This document shows positions 33,759 to 42,851 of a DNA stretch of 64,000 bases, piece by piece; within the stretch, counting starts at the first letter, position 1; the number at the start of each line of letters is the position of its first letter. Position numbers and translations under genes: made by a program. The notes under the pieces were generated by a model. That model searched no databases. It saw nothing but the letters and a program-made list of their open reading frames with translations, and was not told the origin of the DNA. The stretch is from Flammeovirgaceae bacterium UBA2338 (GTDB lineage Bacteria > Bacteroidota > Bacteroidia > Cytophagales > Cyclobacteriaceae). Location: assembly GCA_002344795.1 (NCBI GenBank), contig DDUM01000056.1, positions 451-64,450 of the forward strand, given 5' to 3'.

Positions 33759-34613
33759 ATGTGCAGACTAATGGCCTACAAAGGCACTCCCATCATTGCG
33801 GATAAGTTACTGTATCAGCCTAAGAATTCCCTCATCCGACAAAGTACCAACGCCAAAGAAATAGAAGAACCGCTCAACGGAGATGGTTTCGGTATCGGGT
33901 GGTATGTACCAGAGGTCAACAACGAACCTGTCAACTTTGTATCGGTGCACCCGGCATGGAACAGCCGCAACCTGCGTAACCTTGCCCCCAAGATAAAAAC
34001 CAATTGTTTGGTGGCACATGTACGCGCTGCCAGCGTAGGCGAAGTTTCAGAATCGAATTGCCACCCTTTTCAACACAAGCAATTGCTGATGGCGCATAAC
34101 GGTGGCTTAGAGAACTTCTCCCTCATCAAAAGGAAACTGAGAGAGCCACTGAATGACGAATTGTACAACTGGATAAAAGGACAGACCGATTCGGAGCACC
34201 TCTTCGCCTATCTGTTGAATTACCTTTATTCCCACCACAAGGTAATCAATGGAGATGCTGTAGCTGATGCCTTCAACTATACGTACGACAAAGTAAAGGT
34301 ATTGATGAAACAGGTAGGTATCGATCAACCTGCCTACCTCAACATGGCTATAACCAATGGAGAGTTTATCGTGGCTACGCGCTTTGTATCCGATACCGCT
34401 TTCGAGCCACTTACGCTTTATCACTCAGAAGGCAGTCGCTATGTGGTAGAAGATGGTATCACAAGGCTGGAGGCGCCTAAGGATGATGACAATGCCGTAC
34501 TGGTAGTGTCTGAAAAGCTAACGGAAGGCAAACAATGGACGATGATACCCAAGAATCATCTCGTGATTGTAGAGCCCAGTCTGAATGTGAGGATACGACC
34601 TATTTCAGCATAA
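33759..34613 (+). CDS. Class II glutamine amidotransferase (EgtC/YafJ-like)
   Basis: About 284 residues starting MCRLMAYKGTPIIADK at 33759. The start is fixed by the catalytic N-terminal cysteine (Cys2 after Met removal); the 41 upstream codons run through the repeat element. Further motifs are DGFGIGWY, LVAHVRAAS and AHNGGLENF, all typical of Ntn-type glutaminases. Lone members of this family release ammonia from glutamine or gamma-glutamyl compounds; the acceptor is unknown. Confidence 0.88.
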   Translation: MCRLMAYKGTPIIADKLLYQPKNSLIRQSTNAKEIEEPLNGDGFGIGWYVPEVNNEPVNFVSVHPAWNSRNLRNLAPKIKTNCLVAHVRAASVGEVSESNCHPFQHKQLLMAHNGGLENFSLIKRKLREPLNDELYNWIKGQTDSEHLFAYLLNYLYSHHKVINGDAVADAFNYTYDKVKVLMKQVGIDQPAYLNMAITNGEFIVATRFVSDTAFEPLTLYHSEGSRYVVEDGITRLEAPKDDDNAVLVVSEKLTEGKQWTMIPKNHLVIVEPSLNVRIRPISA

Positions 34614-34644
34614 ATTTTAGTAGTTTCGAGGCAAAATTTAGCCT

Positions 34645-35841
34645 GTGAAATACGATGTGGTAGTTATTGGAGGTGGCATTGTGGGTTTAGCCACAGCGCT
34701 CCAATTGCAGAACTCAAATCCTACTATTAAACTGCTCCTCCTTGAAAAGGAGAATGCACTTGCCCTTCACCAAACTGGTAATAACAGTGGTGTGATTCAC
34801 TCCGGCATATATTACAAACCTGGAAGTCTGAAGGCAACCAACTGCATAAGAGGATATCATCAACTGATAGAATTCTGTCAACTCAACGCTATCCCCTATG
34901 AGTTGTGTGGCAAGATCATCGTAGCTACCAATCCGGAAGAAATCCCATTGTTAAACAATCTATTTGAGCGTGGGAAAGAGAATGGACTCACTGGTTTAAA
35001 AAAGATCAACAAAGAAGAGCTGAAAGATTATGAACCGCACGTTAATGGCATCGAAGGTGTGGTAGTACCACAAACCGGTATTGTAGATTTTAAATTGGTG
35101 GCTCAAAAGTATGGAGAACTGATTCAAACCAAAGGCGGTGAAATCCGATTAGGTGAAAAAGTCATTGAGATTCAGGAGAGCGAAGGTGTGAGTGTGGTTG
35201 TTTCGCAAAAAGAAAGTTATACCACCAGGCTGGTCATCAATTGTTGCGGATTGTATTCCGATAAAGTGGCCAGACTAACTTCACCCGACCTTAACCTGAA
35301 GATCATTCCATTTCGTGGTGAATACTACAAACTGAAAAAAGAGAAAGAGTACCTGGTGAAGAATTTGATCTACCCGGTGCCTGATCCTAATTTTCCCTTT
35401 CTGGGTGTACACTTCACGCGCATGGTTGGTGGAGGCATAGAGGCAGGCCCTAATGCCGTGCTGGCATTCAGCCGCGAGGGTTATAAGAAGAGTCAGATTA
35501 ATTTGGGAGAGTTGGCTGAGTCGCTGGCATGGCCGGGATTTCAAAAGGTGGCATTCAAATATTGGAAGACAGGTATAGGTGAAATGTATCGCTCTTTTTC
35601 TAAGGCTGCATTTGTAAAGGCTTTGCAAAAACTGATACCAGAAATACAAAAAGAAGATCTTGTAGATGGAGGTGCTGGCGTACGCGCACAAGCCTGCGAC
35701 AGAAACGGAGGTCTGGTGGACGACTTTATGATTGTAGAAAAGAAGCACGTGATCAATGTATGCAATGCTCCCTCACCTGCCGCTACCTCTTCTCTGGCAA
35801 TCGGGGAAACAATTGCTCAACTGGCTGCTAAACGTTTTTAA
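34645..35841 (+). CDS. lhgO: L-2-hydroxyglutarate oxidase
   Basis: A 398-residue FAD-dependent enzyme oxidising L-2-hydroxyglutarate to 2-oxoglutarate, a metabolite-repair reaction. The N-terminus VVVIGGGIVGLATALQL is the FAD fingerprint; HQTGNNSGVIHSGIYYKPGS and PFRGEYYKL and GAGVRAQACDRNGGLVDDF are characteristic of the LhgO/YgaF family. It ends four bases into the convergent RidA gene. Confidence 0.9.
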   Translation: MKYDVVVIGGGIVGLATALQLQNSNPTIKLLLLEKENALALHQTGNNSGVIHSGIYYKPGSLKATNCIRGYHQLIEFCQLNAIPYELCGKIIVATNPEEIPLLNNLFERGKENGLTGLKKINKEELKDYEPHVNGIEGVVVPQTGIVDFKLVAQKYGELIQTKGGEIRLGEKVIEIQESEGVSVVVSQKESYTTRLVINCCGLYSDKVARLTSPDLNLKIIPFRGEYYKLKKEKEYLVKNLIYPVPDPNFPFLGVHFTRMVGGGIEAGPNAVLAFSREGYKKSQINLGELAESLAWPGFQKVAFKYWKTGIGEMYRSFSKAAFVKALQKLIPEIQKEDLVDGGAGVRAQACDRNGGLVDDFMIVEKKHVINVCNAPSPAATSSLAIGETIAQLAAKRF

Positions 35842-36239
35842 TTGCTCTTGATAGCCGTTACTTCGATCTCCAGCAAGTGTTCGGGGTCGATAAGTTTGCT
35901 GATCTCCACCATAGAGGTTACAGGCTTTATGGTATGAAAGAATTCACCATGTGCCTTACCTATTTCTTCCCAACGGCTGATGTCGGTTACAAACATCCTT
36001 GTGCGCACCACATCCTTTAATTCAAATCCGGCTTTGGCCAATATCTTTTCAATTTTCTGAAGGATAAATTTTGCTTGCAGGTAATGATCCCCCTTTCCCA
36101 CCAACGTTCCATTCTCATCTATCGCTACAGTACCCGATATTTCAATTTGATTTCCAATTTGTACTGCGCGGCTGTATCCCACAATATCTTCCCATTTGGC
36201 ACCCGAAGAGAAATTAATTCGTTTATCCATTTGTTTCAT
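35838..36239 (-). CDS. RidA-family protein
   Basis: A 133-residue protein of the YjgF/RidA fold. The strand VVRTRMFVTDISRW carries the conserved active-site arginine and EIEVTAIKS the C-terminal glutamate. RidA proteins hydrolyse reactive enamine/imine intermediates; this divergent subgroup may have another substrate. The start could be the internal Met4 at 36230. It faces lhgO, with a 4-base overlap of the stops. Confidence 0.85.
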   Translation of the reverse strand: MKQMDKRINFSSGAKWEDIVGYSRAVQIGNQIEISGTVAIDENGTLVGKGDHYLQAKFILQKIEKILAKAGFELKDVVRTRMFVTDISRWEEIGKAHGEFFHTIKPVTSMVEISKLIDPEHLLEIEVTAIKSN

Positions 36240-36280
36240 TATTTAACATGACAAGTATCGTAAATTGAGGAGAATTAGCC

Positions 36281-37411
36281 ATGAGCAGTATTAACGATTT
36301 TGATAAAAAGGAACTGGAGCGATACAGTCGCCACTTTGTGTTGCCCCAATTTGGTGTTGAAGCGCAACAAAAATTAAAAGCAGCTTCAGTAATTGTAATA
36401 GGTGCCGGGGGGTTGGGGTGCCCGGTACTGCAATACCTCGTGGCAGCCGGTGTGGGTACTATTGGTATTTTAGATTTTGATACAGTAGGGGAATCAAACC
36501 TACAAAGACAAGTGCTCTACGGTGTAGACGACATAGGCAAACCAAAAAGTCAACAGGCTGCAGCTAAACTGAATAAGCTCAACCCATATGTTTCCATTGA
36601 GGTGGTCAATAATAAAATTGATTCTAGTAATGCATTGGAATTGCTTAAGCCGTTTGATGTCATTGTGGACTGTACAGATAATTTTCCAACCCGGTACTTG
36701 CTCAATGATGCGGCTGTACTACTGGACAAACCCCTTGTCTATGGATCCATCTTCAGGTATGAGGGACAGGTAGCGGTGTTTAACCTAAAGCAAAGTGCCA
36801 ACTACCGCGATCTCTACCCTACTCCTCCAGCACCAGGCTCAGTGCCCAATTGTGAGGAAGGCGGTGTATTAGGCGTATTGCCTGGCATCATCGGTTGTTT
36901 GCAAGCCAATGAGGTGTTAAAAATAATTGCAGACATTGGCGAGCCGCTTACAAATAGGGTACTCCTGATGGATACATTAAGCGTGGAGACCCATGTGGTC
37001 AAATTTCCAAACCGAAATGAACGGAATTCTATAAAAAAACTAATAGATTACGAATTATTTTGTGGGATCACTAAGGCGACTATAGCAATGGATATTAAAG
37101 AAGTAACGGTGAGGGAATTGAAAGTCTTAAAAGAGAGGGGTGAAGTGTTTCAATTGATTGATGTACGGGAGGAATACGAGTGTGAAATATGTAGTATTAA
37201 CGGTGAGCATATTCCTATTGGGGAAATACCTCATTGTATCGAAAAAATCAGTCGTGATAAGAAGGTAATTATTCATTGCCGCAGTGGATCCAGAAGTGGA
37301 AATACCATCAAATGGCTAGAGAAGAATTACCACTTTGATAATCTTTACAACCTCAAAGGGGGTATCCTTGCCTGGGCAGATGAGGTTGACAATTCGCTGA
37401 CGAAATACTAA
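36281..37411 (+). CDS. moeB: MoeB/ThiF-type adenylyltransferase fused to rhodanese
   Basis: A 376-residue two-domain protein. The E1-like domain has RYSRHFVLPQFG, the nucleotide loop VIGAGGLGCPVLQYL, and NLQRQVLYG with the adenylation arginine. It probably activates the C-terminus of MoaD or ThiS. About residues 275-376 form a rhodanese domain with the active cysteine in HCRSGSRSG. The fusion joins activation and sulfur transfer, as in MoeBR proteins. The zinc CxxC pairs of classic MoeB are not evident: only isolated cysteines are seen. Confidence 0.9.
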   Translation: MSSINDFDKKELERYSRHFVLPQFGVEAQQKLKAASVIVIGAGGLGCPVLQYLVAAGVGTIGILDFDTVGESNLQRQVLYGVDDIGKPKSQQAAAKLNKLNPYVSIEVVNNKIDSSNALELLKPFDVIVDCTDNFPTRYLLNDAAVLLDKPLVYGSIFRYEGQVAVFNLKQSANYRDLYPTPPAPGSVPNCEEGGVLGVLPGIIGCLQANEVLKIIADIGEPLTNRVLLMDTLSVETHVVKFPNRNERNSIKKLIDYELFCGITKATIAMDIKEVTVRELKVLKERGEVFQLIDVREEYECEICSINGEHIPIGEIPHCIEKISRDKKVIIHCRSGSRSGNTIKWLEKNYHFDNLYNLKGGILAWADEVDNSLTKY

Positions 37412-37424
37412 TCGCAGATTGAGG

Positions 37425-37500
37425 TAGGGTGTCACTCAGAGTCGAAGTAGATGTCACTTAGAGCGTAAGTTAAGAGTCTCCTAGTCAAAAAATATTCCTT
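37425..37500. repeat. Dispersed GTCACTCAGAG...AGAGTCTC fragment
   Basis: GTGTCACTCAGAGTCGAAG and GATGTCACTTAGAGCG...AGAGTCTCC repeat one another and resemble the fragment at about 9626-9656. It is a noncoding dispersed repeat between convergent genes. Confidence 0.4.
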
Positions 37501-37617
37501 CTCTTTAACCGGAAGCACATCAGCAATAACATCTATCTCCTTTAAGCCTACTGACAATGACCATCATTGGTAACCCCATATGATACTTTCCGCGTACCTT
37601 GTTGAACTCCAATCTTA

Positions 37618-39000
37618 CTACTTGTATTCCTTTTTCCATATCAAACTTCCAATGATTAATGAGATGATGCTTACCATTGTTGCAGGTACTAATGCTGGTA
37701 TTTCCAAAGGATAAATCCATTTAAAAAATAGCCAGGAAGAAATTCCAAGTACCATGCCCCATACGGCTCCTGTACTGGTTGTCCTCCTCCAATACATACC
37801 AAACGTAAGCGGTGCAAAGAGGGAAACCAAACTAAGAATAGAGGACTCTGCCACCAACTCATAAATATTTTCGCGTAAGCAAGCCATGATAGTGGCTATT
37901 GTCGCAAAGAGCAGAATTGAAATTCTTGTGGTGTAGAGCAACTGCTTGTCGGACAACCTATCCTTCAGCAAAGGGTTGATCAGGTTGCCCGAGAAAATAG
38001 CTGCAGGAGCCAGTATGGCAGAGCTAGTAGTACTCATGATGGCCGAGAGCAGAGAACCAAAAAACAATATTTGAATGGGCATGGAGGTGTGCATCAATAC
38101 CATATTGGGCAAAGCCAGCTGCGCGTCACCGTGTAACTGATCCGCATAGAGGTATTTGGTACACAAGCTAATAAACAACGGAAGCATAGCGATGGTGAGG
38201 TACAGCCCTGCTGCAATAAAACATGAACGCACCGCGATCTTTACCGATCCGGAGGACATCACCCGTTGAAAGACATCCTGAGAAGGAATAGAGCCTAACC
38301 CCAACACAGACCAGGCTGCGATGTAAGTGGTTATTTCCTTAATGTCCCATGAGGGTAAGAATTTGTAATTGCGCGGATGCACTTCACTTAATACTTTCGT
38401 AACCCCTCCAGCTTTTTCGGATAGCACGTAAGCAAGCACCAACAACCCAGTTACGATGATGATACTTTGGATAAAATCGGTAACAGAAATTGCCCACATC
38501 CCACCAATGAAAGTATAAAACGTAACCACAATAGAACTTATCACTACCCCCTGCCATACTTCAATACCAGCTACAACGTTTAGAATCAACCCCATGGCAA
38601 CCAACTGTGCTGCGATATATCCTACATAAGGAGGAGCAAGAAAAACACTGGCTGCTAATTCAGTTTTACGCCCATACCGTTGCTTAAAAAAATCCCCCAA
38701 CGTCAGCAGGTTCATATTGTATAGTTTCCTGGCAAAGAAGAGCCCGAACAATATCAAGCAGAGGGCTGCACCGAATGGATCTTCTATAACGGCATACAAC
38801 CCTCCTTCCAGAAACTCTGCGGAAGCGCCAAAGACCGTTTCCGATCCGAACCAGGTGGCAAATAGTGCAGCAGCACTCAGCATGATGGGCAAACTTCTAC
38901 CCGCAAGCATGAAGTCACCAGCAGTTTTTACTTTACGTGAAGCCCAGTAACCAATGGCCACCGTCAGTGACAAATAAGCAATGATAGAAAGTAGTAGCAA
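37618..39000 (-). CDS. Sodium:solute symporter (SSS family)
   Basis: A 460-residue inner-membrane protein with about 13 hydrophobic segments. KTAGDFMLAGRSLPIMLSAA, WFGSETVFGASAEF and QDVFQRVMSS are typical of the family. It is only a distant relative of the symporter at 17069. The substrate cannot be told. It stands alone. Confidence 0.88.
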   Translation of the reverse strand: MLLLSIIAYLSLTVAIGYWASRKVKTAGDFMLAGRSLPIMLSAAALFATWFGSETVFGASAEFLEGGLYAVIEDPFGAALCLILFGLFFARKLYNMNLLTLGDFFKQRYGRKTELAASVFLAPPYVGYIAAQLVAMGLILNVVAGIEVWQGVVISSIVVTFYTFIGGMWAISVTDFIQSIIIVTGLLVLAYVLSEKAGGVTKVLSEVHPRNYKFLPSWDIKEITTYIAAWSVLGLGSIPSQDVFQRVMSSGSVKIAVRSCFIAAGLYLTIAMLPLFISLCTKYLYADQLHGDAQLALPNMVLMHTSMPIQILFFGSLLSAIMSTTSSAILAPAAIFSGNLINPLLKDRLSDKQLLYTTRISILLFATIATIMACLRENIYELVAESSILSLVSLFAPLTFGMYWRRTTSTGAVWGMVLGISSWLFFKWIYPLEIPALVPATMVSIISLIIGSLIWKKEYK

Positions 39001-39091
39001 CTCTGGACGTTGGTAGTAGGTTTTAAACTTAAAAGTATCAAACCCTGCTCTATAATTCCAGACTTACATAAAAATGATTGATTGATGTGAG

Positions 39092-39973
39092 TTACTTTTT
39101 ATGAATGAGCTGAAAGTTCCTGGAGATATTAAAACCAAAATGAACATCTCCATCAAAAAAGTCACCTTGTGTCTCGCTCACCACCGACCGGGTAAACAAA
39201 CCGAGACTGTTGGTAAATATCAATTGAAATACGTGACCTCCAGTTTCTATCTCTAATCCCAGTCCTATAGCGTCAGACCTAGTTGAGTTGGTATGCGGGT
39301 TTACCCTGTAGAAATACTCTCCGGTGACAGCCAAGCTTCGGGTAATATTGTGTTTGCCCCCTATGCCCAACGCCACATCATCATTGTTTTCAAACATGGG
39401 GTTTACTGTGATGCGATGCACCAACACCGGACTTATCTGTAACGAGAAGTTGGGACTAAATTTTTTTCCAATTAACAATTCCAAGGAATATGCCATTCTA
39501 TCTTTGATACTCACCTGGGGATTGAACTTAGCCTGTGGGGAAGTTTTGATGTAACCTGAGCCTATGGCGGTAAGCGTGAAAGGAATATTGGTTACACCAT
39601 GGCTTTGGCGCAGTACCTTATAGCGAACAAAACCATCGAATGTTTTGTCTGTTGAACTTCTGCCAATACCCACTCCCAACCAATCTGTAATTCCGTATTC
39701 AATGCCGAGCCGGACGAAAGCATCATCCAATCCCCAAAAATTGTAAGCCCCAGAGTTAAGGGGACCAAAGCGATGGGAAAAAATAAATTCTAACTCTCCT
39801 TTACCTTTCGTCTCTACTGAATGGCCATTAATAATTCTCGTTCCCCTGAAAGTCTGTATAGCATACTCTGTTTTTTCAGGCTGAGCATCTTGCAATTCAG
39901 CCATCAAGTCGTCCTGAGCATATGCAAAAAAGCTAACCCAACACATCAATGCTAACAGGTAAACTCTATTCAT
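39092..39973 (-). CDS. DUF5777-family beta-barrel protein
   Basis: A 293-residue protein with a Sec signal peptide cleaved after AYAQ. The mature part is an alternating beta-strand pattern (IEYGITDWLGVGIGRSS, then GLGLEIETGGHVFQLIFTNS) ending in an aromatic-basic strand, as in outer-membrane barrels. I place it in DUF5777, a Bacteroidota family of unknown function. It starts within 4 bases of the end of the YceI gene, so the two are co-transcribed with the upstream heme lipoprotein. Confidence 0.8.
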   Translation of the reverse strand: MNRVYLLALMCWVSFFAYAQDDLMAELQDAQPEKTEYAIQTFRGTRIINGHSVETKGKGELEFIFSHRFGPLNSGAYNFWGLDDAFVRLGIEYGITDWLGVGIGRSSTDKTFDGFVRYKVLRQSHGVTNIPFTLTAIGSGYIKTSPQAKFNPQVSIKDRMAYSLELLIGKKFSPNFSLQISPVLVHRITVNPMFENNDDVALGIGGKHNITRSLAVTGEYFYRVNPHTNSTRSDAIGLGLEIETGGHVFQLIFTNSLGLFTRSVVSETQGDFFDGDVHFGFNISRNFQLIHKK

Positions 39974-40503
39974 ATCGGCACGTAAGTAGACACTATCTTA
40001 ACCTCTACCTTTTCTGCAATGTTTTGCCAGAGCAGCCTGGGTATCTTGATTTTGTAATCTGCCAATTCAATCATAAAGATAGAAGACATAACAATTTTTC
40101 CTTTTACGAAAGTTAACGATCCTTCTGTTTCTATTTGCTTCGTTTGCCCATGTATGGTAAGCAAACCCACAGCCTTCACCTCAGGTTTTCCGCTTAAAGC
40201 TTTTTCAAAACCAATTATTTTGCCTTTAAAAGTCGCAGTTGGAAACTTATGAGATTCCATATACTTCTCATTAAAGTGCTGTTGCATTAAGGCTTTTTCA
40301 AATTGAAAACCATCTATCTGTACCAAAAAAGCTATCTCACCCGTTTCAGCATTGAATAAGCTGGACGCTCCGGAATGGGTTGCAGCTATGTTTTCTATAG
40401 CCGCCTCAGAAAAAAAAGTGATGGTCGCCTGTTCGCTTTTATACTTTTGTGCATGTGTGGCAAGAAAACCAAAAACCAAAAAAATGCTGAAAAGTAATTT
40501 CAT
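39970..40503 (-). CDS. YceI-family periplasmic protein
   Basis: About 177 residues starting MKLLFSIFLVFGFLATHAQ at 40503; the longer frame to 40524 would begin with a TTG. After the signal peptide the protein follows the YceI lipocalin-like pattern: ATITFFSEAAIENIAATH, AFLVQIDGFQFEKALMQ, HKFPTATFKGK and LTIHGQTK. YceI proteins bind isoprenoid-type ligands; the role here is unknown. It is the middle gene of a three-gene operon. Confidence 0.85.
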   Translation of the reverse strand: MKLLFSIFLVFGFLATHAQKYKSEQATITFFSEAAIENIAATHSGASSLFNAETGEIAFLVQIDGFQFEKALMQQHFNEKYMESHKFPTATFKGKIIGFEKALSGKPEVKAVGLLTIHGQTKQIETEGSLTFVKGKIVMSSIFMIELADYKIKIPRLLWQNIAEKVEVKIVSTYVPI

Positions 40504-40520
40504 TAGATTGAAAAGTAGTT

Positions 40521-41333
40521 TCAATTGTCCTTCGCGCCATCATCTACCCAACAGGCGATAAGATCTATTTGCTCCTGGCTTAGGCTCCCGGTTAATGGCA
40601 TACTTCTGTTGCCAGTCCGCGTTTTTATATTGGAAGCATTGGATTTTACATTGCTGAAAACAGTCCAGTTACGGTTAGCGCCATTATCACCATTGTGACA
40701 ACCTGAAAGCGCACACTTGGTATCAATAATTGGTTTAATCTGTGCGCTAAAACTTACTCCTGTTTCTCCTTTTTCAATAGTAACGCTCTTTATAAAAGAA
40801 CAACCCTCGCTGTCTTTGACCTCAACAGTATAATTACCCGCTTTTAGAGCTGAGAAAGTTGAACTCGATCCAAACGCGCCATTATTTAACCTGAATTCAT
40901 AAGGCGCAAAACCACCTGCTTCCGTTGCAGTAATTGTTCCATTCCCTGTCAGGCAATCCGTATCAGGTGTGGGAGTGGCGGCCAGGCTTAAAGTAGACCC
41001 GGCACTCAATGAAACATCCAGAACTCTTAAACAGGAATTCGCATCAGTTACTTTTACTTCGTAGATACCCGCTGTTAAGCCATCAAAAAATCCACCATCA
41101 TTTTTAACGCTTCCTATTTCAAATGTGTAAGGTCCTTCACCTCCACTTGCATCTACTGTAATCTCACCATCAGCAGTGGTGCAACCACTTGCATCGGTCG
41201 ATTGGATCAAACTTATTGTTAGGGTAGATTGAGAACAGTCAATAATTTGCATCCCATCATCATTTGAAGAGCAACCTAGTTGCAATGAAAGGATGAAAAA
41301 GGATACCCAACTAATTGCAATGATTTTTTTCAT
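40521..41333 (-). CDS. Lipoprotein with SprB-like repeats and a C-terminal heme-type motif
   Basis: A 270-residue lipoprotein (signal ends LQLGCSSN). Two or more SprB-type repeats are visible: GEITVDASGGEGPYTFEIG with GIYEVKVTDANSC, and GTITATEAGGFAPYEFRLN with NYTVEVKDSEGC. The C-terminal 70 residues look like a cytochrome-type domain, IKPIIDTKCALSGCHNG, with an unusual CX4CH heme motif, and end MPLTGSLSQEQIDLIACWVDDG. Heme attachment is inferred. It begins an operon with YceI and DUF5777 genes; a periplasmic redox role is possible. Confidence 0.8.
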   Translation of the reverse strand: MKKIIAISWVSFFILSLQLGCSSNDDGMQIIDCSQSTLTISLIQSTDASGCTTADGEITVDASGGEGPYTFEIGSVKNDGGFFDGLTAGIYEVKVTDANSCLRVLDVSLSAGSTLSLAATPTPDTDCLTGNGTITATEAGGFAPYEFRLNNGAFGSSSTFSALKAGNYTVEVKDSEGCSFIKSVTIEKGETGVSFSAQIKPIIDTKCALSGCHNGDNGANRNWTVFSNVKSNASNIKTRTGNRSMPLTGSLSQEQIDLIACWVDDGAKDN

Positions 41334-41484
41334 ATGAAGAATAAATTAAGGCTCATATCCAATTTATTAAAAAATATGTTTGAACATGTAGTTTACGTAC
41401 AACTATCGGAGGCCGTAGTGCTTTAAATACCCCAAAATGGTATAGGAATGATCGAGAACTTTAATGCAGAGATAAAAGAGGGAG

Positions 41485-41580
41485 GGCCTATAAAGAGAAA
41501 ATCCCCCGAAGTCCTTGACCCCGGGGGATAATCCTGTCTATAGTTGGCTTTAATCTGATACTAAAGTACAGTGGCCTATG
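41485..41580. repeat. 96-bp direct repeat, copy 1
   Basis: Identical to 41767-41862. It begins GGCCTATAAAG and ends AGTGGCCTATG, and contains a hairpin ATCCCCCG...CGGGGGAT. It is noncoding; the whole stretch 41334-41917 has no credible gene. Confidence 0.85.
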
Positions 41581-41766
41581 TTGGTATAAAATGGCCTTCC
41601 GACAATCAGAGGTTTTGCTTGATAGATTGACGTTTATGGCAGTTAAAGAAACATCTATACATTCTGGGTTCCTGGAAATAGCGGTACCGGTAGAGAACCC
41701 ACACACCTAAATCAACCTGATCACTTAATAGTTGATTAAGAATATTAATCATGGAACAATTGGGAA

Positions 41767-41862
41767 GGCCTATAAAGAGAAAATCCCCCGAAGTCCTTGA
41801 CCCCGGGGGATAATCCTGTCTATAGTTGGCTTTAATCTGATACTAAAGTACAGTGGCCTATG
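41767..41862. repeat. 96-bp direct repeat, copy 2
   Basis: Exact copy of 41485-41580, offset by 282 bases. The 186 bases between the copies are not repeated. The repeat could be two copies of a small RNA or terminator-like element, or the ends of a small mobile unit. Confidence 0.85.
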
Positions 41863-41917
41863 CATAAATGAAATATTGATCCGCCAATCTGATGTTACAA
41901 TTGGTAAAATGCCATTT

Positions 41918-42109
41918 TCAACGATGAGTTGCATTTAATGAATCCTGCTTGATGGAATCTGGGGCGATCAATTGGGGTTTGATACTTTCTTTGGGTTGAG
42001 TTTTGGCGCCAGGAAAAGTTGTACGACTGCTAATGTCGTAACTGATGTAGCCCAGCCCTGTAAAAAACAGTATTGCCAATGCAATGAATACCTTCTTAGA
42101 CCTGCTCAT
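41918..42109 (-). CDS. Small single-span membrane protein
   Basis: A 63-residue protein starting MSRSKKVFIALAILFFTGLG, with one N-terminal membrane segment and a polar tail rich in K, P and S. No known domain. It lies downstream of the infC-rpmI-rplT operon, behind a terminator (42137-42159), so it has its own promoter. Small size lowers certainty, but the basic-hydrophobic-polar layout is protein-like. Confidence 0.55.
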   Translation of the reverse strand: MSRSKKVFIALAILFFTGLGYISYDISSRTTFPGAKTQPKESIKPQLIAPDSIKQDSLNATHR

Positions 42110-42136
42110 AGCACAAAAATATGTGTTTAAAACAAA

Positions 42137-42159
42137 AAAAGGGGCTTAACGCCCCTTTT
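42137..42159 (-). terminator. Terminator of the infC-rpmI-rplT operon
   Basis: Stem AAAAGGGGC / GCCCCTTTT with loop TTAAC. On the minus strand it is followed by a T7 run and lies 20 bases after the rplT stop. Confidence 0.85.
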
Positions 42160-42178
42160 CAATGTCTGACAAATAAAA

Positions 42179-42523
42179 TCAGTTAAGCTTCTTTACAATT
42201 GCTTCAAAAGCAGCCGGTTGGTTGGCTGCTAGATCGGCCAATACTTTTCTATTCAACTCGAGGCCTGCTTTGTTTACTTTGCCCATGAACTCAGAATACG
42301 ACATGCCATGAAGCCTTGCTCCTGCATTGATTCTTTGAATCCATAGTGATCTGAATTCTCTTTTCTTGGCTTTGCGATCTCTGTAGGCATACACAAGACC
42401 TTTCTCGACAGCATTCTTGGCTACTGTCCAAACATTTTTCTTTCTACCAAAATAGCCTTTGGCTAATTTAAGTACGCGTTTTCTTTTCGCACGCGATGCT
42501 ACACTGTTTACTGAACGTGGCAT
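42179..42523 (-). CDS. rplT: 50S ribosomal protein L20
   Basis: A 114-residue basic protein starting MPRSVNSVASRAKRKRVLK, the usual length. It binds 23S rRNA early in 50S assembly. It is the last gene of infC-rpmI-rplT. YFGRKKNVWTVAKNAVEKG is typical. Confidence 0.97.
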   Translation of the reverse strand: MPRSVNSVASRAKRKRVLKLAKGYFGRKKNVWTVAKNAVEKGLVYAYRDRKAKKREFRSLWIQRINAGARLHGMSYSEFMGKVNKAGLELNRKVLADLAANQPAAFEAIVKKLN

Positions 42524-42630
42524 TAGTTTTTCAATTTTTGGTCAGTGGCGCCTTCCCGATTGCTATGGGGAAGATCTTAATGCTCAGTGACCGGGTTTAA
42601 CAATACTGTGACTGCGTATCAATCACAAAC

Positions 42631-42831
42631 CTAAAAAGCATAAGGGAGCATTGGCTTAATATTACCCTCGTCAACTTTATCAACGGTGGTTTTTTGAGCC
42701 AGATTTCTCTTCTGCTTAGTCTCCTTTTTCGTCAGGATGTGGTTCATATAAGCCTTCTTGCGCTTAATTTTGCCACTGCCAGTGATTTTAAATCTCTTCT
42801 TGGCACCCGACTTCGTTTTTAACTTTGGCAT
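42631..42831 (-). CDS. rpmI: 50S ribosomal protein L35
   Basis: A 66-residue basic protein starting MPKLKTKSGAKKRFKITGSG, with the C-terminal MLPYAF found in Bacteroidota members. It lies between infC and rplT as in most bacteria. Confidence 0.97.
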   Translation of the reverse strand: MPKLKTKSGAKKRFKITGSGKIKRKKAYMNHILTKKETKQKRNLAQKTTVDKVDEGNIKPMLPYAF

Positions 42832-42851
42832 TCTATTTATACTTAAAAAAA

